A stretch of 64,000 nt of DNA from Thermolongibacillus altinsuensis. Its GTDB lineage: Bacteria; Bacillota; Bacilli; Bacillales; Anoxybacillaceae. The position numbers were made by a program, and so were the translations under genes. Below are positions 9,063 to 19,662 of the stretch, piece after piece. Position 1 is the first letter of the stretch. Each line of letters starts with the position of its first letter. The notes beneath the pieces were generated by a model. That model had not been told where the DNA came from. It made no database searches and saw nothing but the letters and a program-made list of their open reading frames with translations. The stretch is from contig NZ_SLUL01000015.1 of NCBI RefSeq assembly GCF_004341205.1, positions 1-64,000 on the forward strand, given 5' to 3'.

Positions 9063-10510
9063 AAATTTTATTCGTTGTTTCAGAATGTGTACCGTTTGTC
9101 AAGTCTGGCGGATTAGCAGATGTAGCCGGTGCTTTACCAAAAGAATTGAAGCGGCTTGGTACGGATATTCGGATCATGTTACCGAAATATGGGTTGATTT
9201 CAGAAACGTATCGAAGCAAGATGAAAAAAATTGCTCAACTTGTGGTTCGCGTCGGTTGGAGAAGACAGTATTGCGGAATTGAATGTTTAGAGTATGAAGG
9301 AATTACATATTACTTTGTCGACAACGAATATTACTTTAAACGCGATTCGCTCTATGGGCATTATGATGATGGAGAGCGTTTCGCTTACTTTTGCCGCGCT
9401 GTTCTTGATTCGCTGCCTGCGATTGCGTTTAAACCGGATGTTTTGCATTGTCACGATTGGCATACAGGGATGATTCCGTTTTTATTAAGAGAAGAGTATA
9501 AGAAAAATTCATTTTATGCGGGCATGAAAACCGTTTTTACCATTCATAATTTACAATTTCAAGGAATTTTTCCGCGCGAGATTTTAGGAGATTTACTAAA
9601 CCTAAGCGATCGCTATTTTTCGATTGAACATTTAGAGTTTTATGGAAATGTTAGTTTTATGAAAGGGGCTCTTGTTTCCGCAGACTTCATTACAACGGTA
9701 AGCCCAACGTATAAGGAAGAAATTCAAACAGCGTATTATGGTGAAAAGTTAGATGGACTTTTGCGGGAACGTTGTTCACATGTCGTCGGGATTTTAAATG
9801 GAATCGACGATGACGTATATAATCCAAGAAAAGATCCGTATATTGCCGTTCCTTACGATGCGTCGACCATCGCTAGAAAAGGAATTAATAAACATGCTCT
9901 TCAACAAAAATTTGGGTTGTCGACGGTTGAAGATGTCCCAGTTATGGCAATGGTATCACGTTTAACGAGTCAAAAAGGGTTAGATTTAGTCAAATGTGTA
10001 TTTCATGAAATGTTAGCGGAAAACATTCAATTTATCGTTCTTGGAACAGGCGATTGGGAGTTTGAGCACTTTTTTAACGAAATGGCGGCCACATATCCCG
10101 AAAAAGTAAAAGTATATATTGGCTTTCACGAAGAGCTCGCTCATCAAATTTATGCAGGAGCGGATTTGTTTTTAATGCCTTCAAAATTTGAACCGTGTGG
10201 ACTTGGGCAATTGATTGCATTACGATATGGCGCCATTCCGATTGTTCGTGAAACAGGCGGATTGAATGATACGGTTCAATCCTTTAATGAATATACAGGT
10301 GAAGGAAACGGGTTTACGTTCAAAAATTTTAATGCCCATGACATGCTCTATACCATTCGTCGTGCTTTATCTTTATACGAACAAAAAGAGATATGGGAGA
10401 AGATCGTGAAAGAAGCGATGAGTCGTGACTATAGTTGGGCGAAATCAGCATTTAAATATAACCAATTGTATGCCGAATTAACGACTGGGAGTGGCAGCTA
10501 TGTTCGCTAA
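9059..10510 (+). CDS. glgA: Glycogen synthase GlgA (ADP-glucose dependent)
   Basis: GT5 retaining glycosyltransferase that extends the alpha-1,4 chain from ADP-glucose. The N-terminus shows the ADP-glucose loop [14 protein letters not shown]. The C-terminal domain shows [11 protein letters not shown] and the catalytic-Glu region [11 protein letters not shown] (about residue 375) followed by [12 protein letters not shown]. Length 483 is typical. The GTG start begins exactly at the family's conserved N-terminus ([12 protein letters not shown]); AAGGAG lies 13 bases upstream. The 3' end overlaps the glgP start by 11 bp. Confidence 0.95.
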   Translation: MKILFVVSECVPFVKSGGLADVAGALPKELKRLGTDIRIMLPKYGLISETYRSKMKKIAQLVVRVGWRRQYCGIECLEYEGITYYFVDNEYYFKRDSLYGHYDDGERFAYFCRAVLDSLPAIAFKPDVLHCHDWHTGMIPFLLREEYKKNSFYAGMKTVFTIHNLQFQGIFPREILGDLLNLSDRYFSIEHLEFYGNVSFMKGALVSADFITTVSPTYKEEIQTAYYGEKLDGLLRERCSHVVGILNGIDDDVYNPRKDPYIAVPYDASTIARKGINKHALQQKFGLSTVEDVPVMAMVSRLTSQKGLDLVKCVFHEMLAENIQFIVLGTGDWEFEHFFNEMAATYPEKVKVYIGFHEELAHQIYAGADLFLMPSKFEPCGLGQLIALRYGAIPIVRETGGLNDTVQSFNEYTGEGNGFTFKNFNAHDMLYTIRRALSLYEQKEIWEKIVKEAMSRDYSWAKSAFKYNQLYAELTTGSGSYVR

Positions 10511-12890
10511 CAAAGAAGAGTTTAAATACACTTTTTTGCAAAGGTTAGAAATGGTGTATGGAAAACGGTTTTCTGAATCGACGGCACTTGACCAATACCA
10601 TACGTTAGGAAATATGATTCGCGAACATATTAGCAACCATTGGATTCAGACGAACGAACGAAACCGGGCTGAACATAAAAAACAAGTATACTATTTGTCC
10701 ATTGAGTTTTTACTTGGACGATTGCTTGGAAGTTATTTAATGAATCTTGGCATTCGTGATGTCGTTGAAGAAGGATTGAAAGAGTTAGGAATTCAGTTGC
10801 GTGACATTGAAGAGGTGGAGACGGACGCAGGGTTAGGAAATGGAGGACTCGGCAGGCTTGCGGCCTGCTTCTTAGATTCTTTAGCTTCGTTAGATTTACC
10901 GGGACACGGTCAAGGAATTCGTTATAAACACGGTTTATTTGATCAAAAAATTGTGAATGGGTACCAAGTAGAACTTCCTGAACAATGGTTACGCCATGGA
11001 AACGTTTGGGAGGTTCGTAAAGAAGATTTAGCGATTGAAGTGAATTTTTGGGGAAAGGTGAACGTTTATACAGAGAATGGACGATTAAAATTTCACCATA
11101 TCGATGCTGAAAAAGTAATGGCTGTTCCTTATGATATGCCTGTGATTGGGTATGATACAAAAACCGTTAATACGCTGCGGCTTTGGAGTGCAGAACCAGC
11201 CAAGTTTCCGATGAACAAAAACGTTATGCAATACAAACGTGAGACAGAAGCGATTTCTGAATTTTTGTATCCAGACGACGCGAATGACGAGGGAAAAATT
11301 TTGCGCCTAAAGCAGCAATATTTTCTTGTTGCCGCCAGCATCGGAAGCATTGTGCGCGAATATCGCAATCGTTATGGGCATTTAAAAGACTTTCATCAAC
11401 ATGTTGCCATTCATATTAATGACACTCATCCCGTTTTAGCGATTCCAGAGCTCATGCGAATTCTTTTGGACGAAGAAGAAATGAGTTGGGAAGATGCTTG
11501 GTACATTACAACGAATACCATTTCTTATACGAATCACACGACGCTGTCAGAAGCGTTAGAAAAATGGCCCGTTTATATTTTTAAACCGCTTTTACCGAGA
11601 ATTTATATGATTATCGAAGAAATTAATGAACGTTTTTGTCGCAATTTGTGGGAGCGTTACCCAGGTGATTGGAAACGAATTGAGGAAATGGCCATTATTG
11701 CGCATGGGCTTGTCAAAATGGCTCATTTGGCGATTGTTGGGTGTCATAGTGTAAACGGTGTTGCGAAAATCCATTCCGAAATTTTAAAGCATCGGGAAAT
11801 GAAACGGTTTTATGAATACTTCCCAGAAAAGTTTAATAATAAAACGAATGGAATTACGCATCGGCGCTGGTTGCTAAAGGCAAATCCAGAGTTGGCAACG
11901 CTCGTTACAGAGGCAATTGGAACAGGATGGATCAAGCATTCTGAACAATTGATTGAGTTAAAGCGGTATGCGACTGATGCGTCATTCAAGGAAGAACTAG
12001 CTCATGTGAAAATGAAAAGAAAAGCGATCTTAGCAAAATTGATTTGTGAAAAAACAGGAATCGCGATCGATGAGACATCGATTTTCGATGTGCAAGTGAA
12101 ACGACTGCATGCCTACAAGCGCCAATTATTGAATGTTCTTCATATTATGTATTTATACAATCGGCTAAAAGCGGATCCAAATTTTACGATTTATCCGCGC
12201 ACATTCATTTTTGGAGCCAAAGCTTCTCCGGGATACCATTATGCCAAGCGAATTATTAAACTGATTCATTCACTTGCCGAAAAGGTTAATCATGACAAAC
12301 AAATAAAAGGTCAGCTAAAAGTAGTTTTTTTAGAAAATTATCGTGTTTCGTTAGCTGAAAAAATTTTCCCTGCTGCCGATGTGAGCGAGCAAATTTCGAC
12401 AGCCAGCAAAGAAGCATCAGGAACAGGAAATATGAAATTCATGATAAACGGTGCCGTTACAATTGGCACAATGGATGGAGCCAACATTGAAATTTTTGAG
12501 CGAGTCGGTTCCGACAACATTTTTATTTTTGGATTAACCGCCGAAGAAGTATTACATTACTATGAAAATGGCGGATACCATTCGTATGAATATTATCATC
12601 ACGATCAACGCATTCAACAAGTAGTCAATCAGCTTGTCAATGGCTTTTTTCACGATGCATATGATCACTTTGAACCGATTTATGATTCATTATTGGCCCA
12701 AAACGATCAATACTTTGTTTTGCGCGATTTTGCTTCTTATGTGGAGGCTCAAGAAAAAGTAGGGACGGCATATGAACATCAAGAAAAGTGGCTTGAGATG
12801 AGTGCGATCAACATTGCCAATTCCGGATATTTCTCAAGTGACCGTACGATTCGTGAGTATGCTCGCGATATTTGGAATATTCACGAATAG
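10500..12890 (+). CDS. glgP: Glycogen phosphorylase GlgP
   Basis: PLP-dependent GT35 enzyme releasing glucose-1-phosphate from glycogen. The signature around the PLP lysine is [19 protein letters not shown] near residue 640; the N-terminal glycine-rich [17 protein letters not shown] is also clear. I chose ATG 10500 because GGGAG (10487-10491) is eight bases upstream; the in-frame GTG at 10491 sits inside that site. This gives 796 residues, the usual length. It is the last gene of the glycogen operon and is followed at once by a strong terminator. Having synthesis and breakdown genes in one transcript is normal in this group. Confidence 0.95.
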   Translation: MFANKEEFKYTFLQRLEMVYGKRFSESTALDQYHTLGNMIREHISNHWIQTNERNRAEHKKQVYYLSIEFLLGRLLGSYLMNLGIRDVVEEGLKELGIQLRDIEEVETDAGLGNGGLGRLAACFLDSLASLDLPGHGQGIRYKHGLFDQKIVNGYQVELPEQWLRHGNVWEVRKEDLAIEVNFWGKVNVYTENGRLKFHHIDAEKVMAVPYDMPVIGYDTKTVNTLRLWSAEPAKFPMNKNVMQYKRETEAISEFLYPDDANDEGKILRLKQQYFLVAASIGSIVREYRNRYGHLKDFHQHVAIHINDTHPVLAIPELMRILLDEEEMSWEDAWYITTNTISYTNHTTLSEALEKWPVYIFKPLLPRIYMIIEEINERFCRNLWERYPGDWKRIEEMAIIAHGLVKMAHLAIVGCHSVNGVAKIHSEILKHREMKRFYEYFPEKFNNKTNGITHRRWLLKANPELATLVTEAIGTGWIKHSEQLIELKRYATDASFKEELAHVKMKRKAILAKLICEKTGIAIDETSIFDVQVKRLHAYKRQLLNVLHIMYLYNRLKADPNFTIYPRTFIFGAKASPGYHYAKRIIKLIHSLAEKVNHDKQIKGQLKVVFLENYRVSLAEKIFPAADVSEQISTASKEASGTGNMKFMINGAVTIGTMDGANIEIFERVGSDNIFIFGLTAEEVLHYYENGGYHSYEYYHHDQRIQQVVNQLVNGFFHDAYDHFEPIYDSLLAQNDQYFVLRDFASYVEAQEKVGTAYEHQEKWLEMSAINIANSGYFSSDRTIREYARDIWNIHE

Positions 12891-12895
12891 GGATG

Positions 12896-12940
12896 GCTGT
12901 CCGATAAGCGAATGTTACGCTTAAAGGACAGCTTTTTTAT
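12896..12940 (+). terminator. Terminator of the glycogen operon
   Basis: A stem of GCTGTCC pairing GGACAGC with an inner TAAGCG/CGCTTA helix is followed by six T. The T run enters the 3' end of the convergent yteA-like gene. Confidence 0.88.
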
Positions 12941-13680
12941 TCTGTATACGGTTCTTTTTCAGCGGGAGGTAAGTCGCCAATGATCGACATCATTTGTTCA
13001 GAATCCAACATGTCTTCGTATTGTTCATGTGAAATGCTTGGATATACAGTGACATGATTTCCGTATAAATCAACAGCCGCAAAATTTTCAAACTCTTCTA
13101 CGTATCCAATCGGTTCTTCCGCTTCGATGTACATTCGATCGTAATGAATCGTGTCCCCTTGAATGTCGGAAGGAGTTTCCGATGTCCCGAAGCGAGCCAC
13201 TTCTTGCCAACTGTCTTCTGCATCAAACGTTTCCGCGTCATCTTCATCGACAACGAATCTTCCAAATGGAGGCCGAAGTACTTCTTCTTCAATCGGACGT
13301 TGTTTTGAAACAGCTTGATCTGGGCTATGTTCTTTACAAAAAGTGGTTGTCGGTAAGGCTTCCAGCCGTTCGAAAGGAATCTCCTTTCCGCATTTTTCGC
13401 AAATGCCGTACGTCCCATTTTCCATCGCATGAAGTGCGTGTTCGATTTCTTTTAATTCTCTTTCCGCGTGTTCGTTTAACGCAAGATCTTTTTCGCGTTC
13501 GTATAGATCTGTGCCACTATCAGCAGGATGATTATCATAGTTTGACAATTCTCCGACGGAATCGTGCGCAAAGTTTCTGTCTTTTCCAAAATGATCATTG
13601 GTCCTCAATCGATTTTGCAGTTCTTTTTTGTCATGCAATAATCGAGCGTGTAAGCCGGATTGTTGTTGAGATGTGAGCAC
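12937..13680 (-). CDS. yteA: YteA-family TraR/DksA-type zinc-finger protein
   Basis: Sporulation-associated protein of the DksA/TraR C4 zinc-finger superfamily. SVGELSNYDNHPADSGTDLYEREKD near residues 40-65 is the YteA hallmark. The finger is CEKCGKEIPFERLEALPTTTFCKEH (about residues 95-120). The acidic C-terminal part is poorly conserved. Start: GTG at 13680 lies seven bases after GGGGGA and matches the usual (M)LT beginning; an ATG six bases earlier touches the ribosome site. The molecular role is not established; binding to RNA polymerase is only an analogy with DksA. Confidence 0.85.
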   Translation of the reverse strand: MLTSQQQSGLHARLLHDKKELQNRLRTNDHFGKDRNFAHDSVGELSNYDNHPADSGTDLYEREKDLALNEHAERELKEIEHALHAMENGTYGICEKCGKEIPFERLEALPTTTFCKEHSPDQAVSKQRPIEEEVLRPPFGRFVVDEDDAETFDAEDSWQEVARFGTSETPSDIQGDTIHYDRMYIEAEEPIGYVEEFENFAAVDLYGNHVTVYPSISHEQYEDMLDSEQMMSIIGDLPPAEKEPYTE

Positions 13681-13724
13681 AATCATTCCCCCTTCTTAAA
13701 TAGGATTAAGCATAGTATTTGCAA

Positions 13725-13760
13725 AAAAAAGAAAAAACATAGCGCAATCGCTATGTTTTA
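13725..13760 (-). terminator. Terminator of menA
   Basis: The stem AAACATAGCG / CGCTATGTTT overlaps the menA stop codon and is followed on the minus strand by a run of T (seen as A on the plus strand at 13724-13737). Confidence 0.85.
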
Positions 13761-14690
13761 CAGCCAGTAGCTAATGAGCAGCCCGATAACAAGCAAGAGA
13801 CCGAATTGTGTATTCGTTTGTGCGGTCGCTTTCATAGCCGGCATCATTTCGATCGGCTTTGTTTTTCCAACAAATCCTTTCGTTGCAACAAATGCTTTTG
13901 GAATGCTAAAAAATACTAATAACGTCCATGGAGAAACGATATGAAACAGAACGAGAGCGATCATCCAACCGAAAGAAACGATAAACATGGCTCCTAGCAG
14001 GCGAATCGCATTTTTCCGACCGATGAGGATCGCTAACGTTTTTCGACCGTTTGCGCGATCGCCATCTAAATCGCGAATATTATTTGCCAGCAAGATCGCT
14101 CCAACCAAAATCGAAATCGGGACAGATACAAGAACGGGCGTCCATGTGATTGTTCCAGTTTGAATAAAAAACGAAATTAAAATGATCGTAAGCCCCATGA
14201 AAAATCCTGCTGCTAATTCACCGAACGGCGTATAAGCAATCGGAATCGGACCGCCGGTGTAAAAATAGCCGGCCGCCATACAAATCGTTCCGACTAAAGC
14301 GAGCCACCAACTGCTATTCATGCAAATATATACTCCGAGTAGCACCGCCGCTGCAAAAAAAGACCAAGCAAGAAGAAGCACTGTTTTTGGAGAGATTCCA
14401 TCGCGAACGATCGCTCCGCCAATCCCAATAGACTCAGGAGTGTCGAGCCCACGTTTGTAATCATAATACTCATTAAACATGTTCGTCGCCGATTGAATAA
14501 AAAGTGAAGCGACAAGCATCGTGATGAAAAGTGAGAAGTTAATCGTTGTTTCGTAAACAGCAAGTGCTGTGCCGATCGATACAGGTACAAAAGCAGCCGT
14601 TAATGTGTGTGGCCGCAATAAGCGCCACCAAACTCGCCAATCTCGTTTATATTTGATGACTGGTGCATCTGAACGCAATGGTGATGGCAT
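13758..14690 (-). CDS. menA: 1,4-dihydroxy-2-naphthoate prenyltransferase MenA
   Basis: Integral membrane UbiA-family enzyme that joins DHNA to the polyprenyl tail, giving demethylmenaquinone. The two Asp-rich sites are FNEYYDYKRGLD (about residues 72-83) and NNIRDLDGDRANGRKTLAI (about 200). Eight or nine hydrophobic helices fit the family, and 310 residues is normal. GAAGGAG lies nine bases before the ATG. It is divergent from menFDHBEC, so the pathway is encoded by two back-to-back units. Confidence 0.95.
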   Translation of the reverse strand: MPSPLRSDAPVIKYKRDWRVWWRLLRPHTLTAAFVPVSIGTALAVYETTINFSLFITMLVASLFIQSATNMFNEYYDYKRGLDTPESIGIGGAIVRDGISPKTVLLLAWSFFAAAVLLGVYICMNSSWWLALVGTICMAAGYFYTGGPIPIAYTPFGELAAGFFMGLTIILISFFIQTGTITWTPVLVSVPISILVGAILLANNIRDLDGDRANGRKTLAILIGRKNAIRLLGAMFIVSFGWMIALVLFHIVSPWTLLVFFSIPKAFVATKGFVGKTKPIEMMPAMKATAQTNTQFGLLLVIGLLISYWL

Positions 14691-14773
14691 ACAATTCTAC
14701 TCCTTCAAAAGAAAATGTAAAAAATCGTTCACAATAAGTGTAGGAAACCGGGGAAAATGTGTCAACGTTTTGG

Positions 14774-14830
14774 GAAAGATAAATTGTTTCCTATATATAC
14801 ATAACAATATTATAATGAAAAAGGAGTAAA
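14774..14830 (+). promoter_or_regulatory. Putative promoter of the men operon
   Basis: TATAAT at 14808-14813 with a weak TTGTTT-like -35 about 18 bases upstream, 45 bases before the menF start. AAGGAG at 14820 is too far from the chosen GTG to serve as its ribosome site. Confidence 0.45.
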
Positions 14831-14858
14831 AAAAGTTTAAGTATAGGCGTGATTCAAG

Positions 14859-16232
14859 GTGGTTACTTTATATCAAAACAAAGTTATTGACCGATTGCGT
14901 GATGCTTTAACAAAAAAAATGAATATAGTCAGTGTATCGATGAAAGTAGATGAGGTCGATCCGCTATCGTTTTTCGAAGCAGGGGAGAAGTTCTTCCTTG
15001 GCCAACGTTTTTATTGGTCTGATTGTACGAATGAATACGTTTTTGTAGGACTTGGGCGAACGTATGTCATTCAAAGCGATGACCAATCGAAACACCGGTT
15101 TATAGAAATCGAAAGAAAATGGAAAAAAATTCTTGAAGGCGCTTTAATTGAGCGCGAGCAGGACGTGTTAGGGACAGGTCCAATTCTTTTTGGTGGATTT
15201 GCTTTCGATCCGCTCAAACGAAAAACAGAAAAATGGATAAACTTCCCATCTGCTCGATTTATTCTTCCATCCATCCTGTTATCGAAAAGAAATAACGAAA
15301 CATGGCTTACTGTCAATGTTGTTGATCAGTCACTGGAACAGTTAGAAGAGATCATTATTCATCTGTTCAACGGCCAAAAGAAACAAAACAACAAAGATGT
15401 GTATTGCTTACTGAAAAAAGAAATTGAACGTGAAAAATGGATTCAAGCAGTCAAAGATGTAACGAGCGAAATTCATGACGGGAAAATACAAAAGGTAGTG
15501 TTGGCTCGTGAACTGGAGCTCATGTTTAATGAGCAAATCGATTCAGCGAGGGTGCTTGCTGCGCTCCGAGAGCAACAGCCAATGAGCTATATTTTTGCAT
15601 TTGAAAACGGATCCTCTTGTTTTTTAGGTGCTTCCCCAGAACAGCTTGTAAAAAAAGAAGAGAATGTGTGCGAAACGGTTTGCTTAGCTGGATCGATTAA
15701 ACGCGGAAAAACGCTTAAAGAAGATGAACAACTTGGCGATTGGTTGCTTCACGATGAAAAAAATCGACAAGAGCATCAATTGGTTGTCGACATGATTTGC
15801 AACGCAATGAACGAAGTATGCGATCATGTCGTTGTTCCGCAAGCGCCAACGTTGTTAAAAATGCGGCATATTCAACATTTATATACGCCTGTCAAAGGAT
15901 ACAGCAAAGAAAATGTATCCATTTTATCGCTTGTTGAACGACTTCATCCGACGCCAGCATTGGGCGGGTTTCCGCAAGAAGAGGCGGTACGAAAAATACG
16001 TGAAATCGAACCGCTTGACCGAGGATGGTATGCAGCGCCGATTGGATGGATGGATGCGAGTGGAAACGGCGAATTTGCTGTTGCGATTCGTTCGGCATTA
16101 ATTCATGAAAACGAAGCTCATTTATTTGCAGGATGCGGCATTGTTGCCCATTCAGACGCTTATAGCGAATATGAAGAGACAAATGTAAAATTTAAACCGA
16201 TGCTTTTTGCTTTAGGGGGAATGGACGAGTGA
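14859..16232 (+). CDS. menF: Isochorismate synthase MenF
   Basis: Chorismate-binding enzyme making isochorismate, the first committed step to menaquinone. The C-terminal domain shows LAGSIKRGKT, HLYTPVKG, LHPTPALGGFP and the metal/substrate segment CGIVAHSDAYSEYEETNVK. The N-terminal domain is variable, but VDPLSFFEAGEKFFLGQRFYW aligns with Bacillus MenF. The only start before the conserved part is GTG 14859; its ribosome site is weak (AAGG directly before). Its beginning MVT resembles B. subtilis MenF. The 3' end overlaps menD (GTGA). Confidence 0.92.
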   Translation: MVTLYQNKVIDRLRDALTKKMNIVSVSMKVDEVDPLSFFEAGEKFFLGQRFYWSDCTNEYVFVGLGRTYVIQSDDQSKHRFIEIERKWKKILEGALIEREQDVLGTGPILFGGFAFDPLKRKTEKWINFPSARFILPSILLSKRNNETWLTVNVVDQSLEQLEEIIIHLFNGQKKQNNKDVYCLLKKEIEREKWIQAVKDVTSEIHDGKIQKVVLARELELMFNEQIDSARVLAALREQQPMSYIFAFENGSSCFLGASPEQLVKKEENVCETVCLAGSIKRGKTLKEDEQLGDWLLHDEKNRQEHQLVVDMICNAMNEVCDHVVVPQAPTLLKMRHIQHLYTPVKGYSKENVSILSLVERLHPTPALGGFPQEEAVRKIREIEPLDRGWYAAPIGWMDASGNGEFAVAIRSALIHENEAHLFAGCGIVAHSDAYSEYEETNVKFKPMLFALGGMDE

Positions 16233-17968
16233 ATGAGATGACGTTATATGTATCTGCTTTTGTTGATGAGTTGACGAAAATGGGAATTCATGATGCGGTG
16301 ATTAGCCCAGGTTCTCGTTCAACCCCTGTTGCGATGGTCATGGCAGAACATCCTAACATTCAGATTCATGTTCACATTGATGAGCGTTCTGCTGCTTTTT
16401 TTGCATTGGGAATGGCAAAAGCGAGCCAAAAACCAGTTGCTCTTCTCTGTACATCAGGAACGGCGGTAGCGAATTATTTTCCGGCGATCGTCGAAGCTTA
16501 TCATGCTCGCGTACCGTTAGTCGTCATCACAGCGGATCGTCCGCATGAATTGCGCGATGTGGGTGCTCCGCAAGCGATTAACCAAATTGAAATTTATGGT
16601 AAATATGTGAAGTGGTTTGTTGACATGGCATTGCCAGAAGGCCATGAGCATATGCTTCGCTATGTACGGACAATGGCTGCACGGGCGGTTACAACAGCTC
16701 AAGCGCTTCCTGCTGGACCTGTTCATTTAAACTTTCCTTTTAGGGAACCGCTTGTGCCAAAAATGAGTGAACAAACGTGGGAATATGACCGCGAAGCATA
16801 TACAAAGGTATATACAGGAAAAAAACAATTACATGAATCATTCATCGCTGATCTTTATAAAAAATTATCTTCAATTGAAAAAGGATTGATCATTTGCGGA
16901 GATATGGATATTCCGCGCTTTTCTGAAGCGGTGACGACATTAGCGGAAGCGTTAGGCTACCCGATTTTGGCTGATCCGCTTTCACAATTGCGCAGCGGAA
17001 GCCATCGAAAAGAGCAAATTGTCGAAACGTATGATGCGATTTTAAAATGCGAAGAAGCGGCAAATGCACTCGTTCCGGACGTTGTCATTCGCTTTGGAGC
17101 TATGCCGGTTTCTAAATCTCTCTTTTTATGGCTGAAAAATCACCCAGAAATTGAACAAATCGTTGTCGATGAAGCAGGTGGATGGCGCGATCCGACATTG
17201 AGGATCGATGTCATGATTGAAAGCAACGAAGTCGACTTTTGTAAACAACTCGCCCATTGTGCCTCATCTAATGTTCGAACGTCTAGTTGGCTGAAAAGAT
17301 GGCAAAAGGCAAACGAATTAGCAAAAGAAACATTGTTGCGGGCAGCCGAAGAACAAACGATGTTTGAAGGAAAGGTATTTATTGAATTAGCACAGTTGCT
17401 TCCGTCATCGACCACCTTATTTGTCGGAAATAGCATGCCGATTCGCGATGCAGATACGTTTTTCATGACAAATGACAAAAACATTCGTATTTTAGCGAAT
17501 CGTGGCGCGAACGGAATTGATGGAGTTGTCTCAAGCGCTCTTGGGGCAAGTGTAGTGTCCGAGCCGCTCGTATTAGTCATCGGTGACCTATCGTTTTATC
17601 ACGATTTGAATGGGTTGCTAGCTGCGAAATTGCAATCATTAAATGCAACGATCATTGTACTGAACAACAATGGCGGCGGAATTTTTTCCTTTTTGCCGCA
17701 GGCGAGCGAACCAAAGCATTTTGAAAAATTGTTTGGTACTCCGACCGATTTGCAGTTTGAACACGTCGTTCGGATGTATGATGGGCAATACGAAAAAGTT
17801 GAAACGTGGGAACAATTTCGAACAGCCGTTGTCCAAGCGACTTCATCAGAAGGATTACATGTCATTGAAATTCCATCATCACGAGAAGAAAATGTCAAAA
17901 TACACCGCAATTTGTGGAAATCTGTTTCCCAGGAAATATCCATTTTTTTGCGTGAAGGGGAAATTTGA
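16229..17968 (+). CDS. menD: SEPHCHC synthase MenD
   Basis: Thiamine-diphosphate enzyme adding a 2-oxoglutarate-derived succinyl semialdehyde to isochorismate. The N-terminal pyrimidine domain has ISPGSRSTPVAM and HIDERSAAFFALG. The C-terminal ThDP motif is GDLSFYHDLNGL followed by NNNGGGIFSFLP (about residues 451-490). 579 residues is typical. The GTG start overlaps the menF stop, with GGGGGA seven bases upstream; an ATG nine bases further in is possible. Confidence 0.95.
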   Translation: MNEMTLYVSAFVDELTKMGIHDAVISPGSRSTPVAMVMAEHPNIQIHVHIDERSAAFFALGMAKASQKPVALLCTSGTAVANYFPAIVEAYHARVPLVVITADRPHELRDVGAPQAINQIEIYGKYVKWFVDMALPEGHEHMLRYVRTMAARAVTTAQALPAGPVHLNFPFREPLVPKMSEQTWEYDREAYTKVYTGKKQLHESFIADLYKKLSSIEKGLIICGDMDIPRFSEAVTTLAEALGYPILADPLSQLRSGSHRKEQIVETYDAILKCEEAANALVPDVVIRFGAMPVSKSLFLWLKNHPEIEQIVVDEAGGWRDPTLRIDVMIESNEVDFCKQLAHCASSNVRTSSWLKRWQKANELAKETLLRAAEEQTMFEGKVFIELAQLLPSSTTLFVGNSMPIRDADTFFMTNDKNIRILANRGANGIDGVVSSALGASVVSEPLVLVIGDLSFYHDLNGLLAAKLQSLNATIIVLNNNGGGIFSFLPQASEPKHFEKLFGTPTDLQFEHVVRMYDGQYEKVETWEQFRTAVVQATSSEGLHVIEIPSSREENVKIHRNLWKSVSQEISIFLREGEI

Positions 17969-18795
17969 TGGAAATTGTTGTGAATGATGTGTCATACTAT
18001 GTGGAAATTTGTGGTCGAGGGGATCCTCTCCTTCTGTTGCACGGCTTTACAGGAAGCAGTGAAACATGGAAGCCCTTCATTCCAAATTGGGAAAAACATT
18101 TTCAAATGGTGATGGTTGATCTCCTCGGGCACGGGAAAACCGCGTGCCCGGCCGATGTAGAACGTTACAACATTGAACGTGTGGCTGCAGACTTAACAAC
18201 GCTACTTGATCAATTGGGGATGAAAAAAGCACACGTTCTCGGCTATTCAATGGGTGGTCGTCTCGCTTTAACATTGGCGGTCAAGCATCCAACCTACGTT
18301 CAAACACTAATATTAGAAAGCAGTTCCCCAGGTTTAAAAACAGAGGAAGGACGAGCGATGCGACGAATGCAAGACGAGCAGTTAGCATCGTTTATTGAAC
18401 AGCATGGGATCGAAGCGTTTGTAGAAAGATGGGAGAACATTCCGCTTTTCGCTTCGCATAAAAAATTGCCGAAAGCCGTGCGTGAACACCTTCGTCACGA
18501 GCGATTAAAAAATAAAGTGGTCGGATTAGCGAACAGTTTGCGAGGAATGGGCACAGGAACGCAACCGTCTTGGTGGAACCATTTAACAAACCTAACGATG
18601 CCAACGTTGCTTATTTGCGGAGAAGAAGATGAAAAATTTTGTCGAATTGCGGAGGAAATGGTACAATTACTACCAAACGGAGTTATTGCGCATGCAAAAC
18701 GTGCAGGTCATACGATTCATCTAGAACAGCCTGAATTTTTTGTTAAAATAGTAAATGAATTTATTTTTAAAGGAGGAACATCCTGTGGCAATTGA
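17968..18795 (+). CDS. menH: SHCHC synthase MenH (alpha/beta hydrolase fold)
   Basis: Removes pyruvate from SEPHCHC. Alpha/beta-hydrolase features are [10 protein letters not shown] (oxyanion region), the nucleophile elbow GYSMGG (about residues 94-99) and the catalytic His in [11 protein letters not shown]. 275 residues. ATG 17968 shares TGATG with the menD stop and has GAAGGGG eight bases upstream, better than the TTG just before it. The end overlaps menB by 11 bp. Confidence 0.93.
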   Translation: MEIVVNDVSYYVEICGRGDPLLLLHGFTGSSETWKPFIPNWEKHFQMVMVDLLGHGKTACPADVERYNIERVAADLTTLLDQLGMKKAHVLGYSMGGRLALTLAVKHPTYVQTLILESSSPGLKTEEGRAMRRMQDEQLASFIEQHGIEAFVERWENIPLFASHKKLPKAVREHLRHERLKNKVVGLANSLRGMGTGTQPSWWNHLTNLTMPTLLICGEEDEKFCRIAEEMVQLLPNGVIAHAKRAGHTIHLEQPEFFVKIVNEFIFKGGTSCGN

Positions 18796-19603
18796 ATGGG
18801 TAAAAGAGAGAGAGTATGAAGATATTTTATATGAAACGTATAACGGCATCGCAAAAATCACCATTAACCGCCCAGAAGTACATAATGCATTTCGCCCAAA
18901 AACGGTGATGGAACTGATTGATGCGTTTTCGTATGCGCGCGATGATTCTAAAATCGGTGTGATTATTTTAACAGGTGCAGGCGGAAAAGCGTTTTGCTCT
19001 GGCGGCGACCAAAAGGTTCGCGGCCATGGCGGATACGTTGGCGAAGATAACATTCCGCGGCTCAACGTATTGGATTTACAACGTCTGATCCGCGTTATTC
19101 CAAAACCAGTCATCGCGATGGTAGCGGGTTATGCGATTGGCGGCGGACATGTGTTACATGTGGTTTGCGACTTAACGATTGCGGCGGATAATGCGATTTT
19201 TGGCCAAACAGGACCGAAAGTCGGAAGCTTTGATGGCGGATACGGCGCTGGATATTTGGCGCGCATCGTTGGTCATAAAAAAGCGCGAGAAATTTGGTAT
19301 TTGTGCCGACAATATACTGCGCAAGAAGCATTGGAAATGGGCCTTGTCAATAAAGTCGTTCCGTTGGAGCAATTAGAAGAAGAAACGGTAAAATGGGCTG
19401 AAGAAATTTTAGAAAAAAGCCCGACGGCGATTCGCTTCTTGAAAGCAGCGTTTAACGCGGATACGGATGGGCTTGCAGGCATTCAACAGCTTGCTGGAGA
19501 TGCGACGTTGCTTTATTATACAACCGATGAAGCAAAAGAAGGACGCGATGCGTTTAAAGAAAAACGCAAACCGAACTTCAAACAATTTCCACGTTTTCCG
19601 TAA
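18785..19603 (+). CDS. menB: 1,4-dihydroxy-2-naphthoyl-CoA synthase MenB
   Basis: Crotonase-fold enzyme closing the naphthoquinone ring. [19 protein letters not shown] supplies the oxyanion hole and the mobile loop, and [17 protein letters not shown] is the MenB signature. The GTG start follows AAAGGAGG; the upstream in-frame ATG lies within menH and before the ribosome site. 272 residues, matching the family. A hairpin with a T run follows. Confidence 0.95.
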   Translation: MAIEWVKEREYEDILYETYNGIAKITINRPEVHNAFRPKTVMELIDAFSYARDDSKIGVIILTGAGGKAFCSGGDQKVRGHGGYVGEDNIPRLNVLDLQRLIRVIPKPVIAMVAGYAIGGGHVLHVVCDLTIAADNAIFGQTGPKVGSFDGGYGAGYLARIVGHKKAREIWYLCRQYTAQEALEMGLVNKVVPLEQLEEETVKWAEEILEKSPTAIRFLKAAFNADTDGLAGIQQLAGDATLLYYTTDEAKEGRDAFKEKRKPNFKQFPRFP

Positions 19604-19611
19604 AAAACAGC

Positions 19612-19646
19612 AACAGCTTGGTGTTGAACATCAAGCTGTTTTTTTT
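19612..19646 (+). terminator. Hairpin with T run between menB and menE
   Basis: AACAGCTTG / CAAGCTGTT (9-bp stem, 11-base loop) followed by seven or eight T, immediately before the menE ribosome site. It has the form of an intrinsic terminator in the middle of the men operon, so it may lower menE and menC expression relative to menFDHB. Confidence 0.8.
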
Positions 19647-19662
19647 GAAGGAGGAAATGTTC

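Noticed and set aside
13182-13676. 164-codon plus-strand frame opposite yteA
   Set aside because: It is an antisense shadow of a gene with a clear zinc-finger protein and start site.
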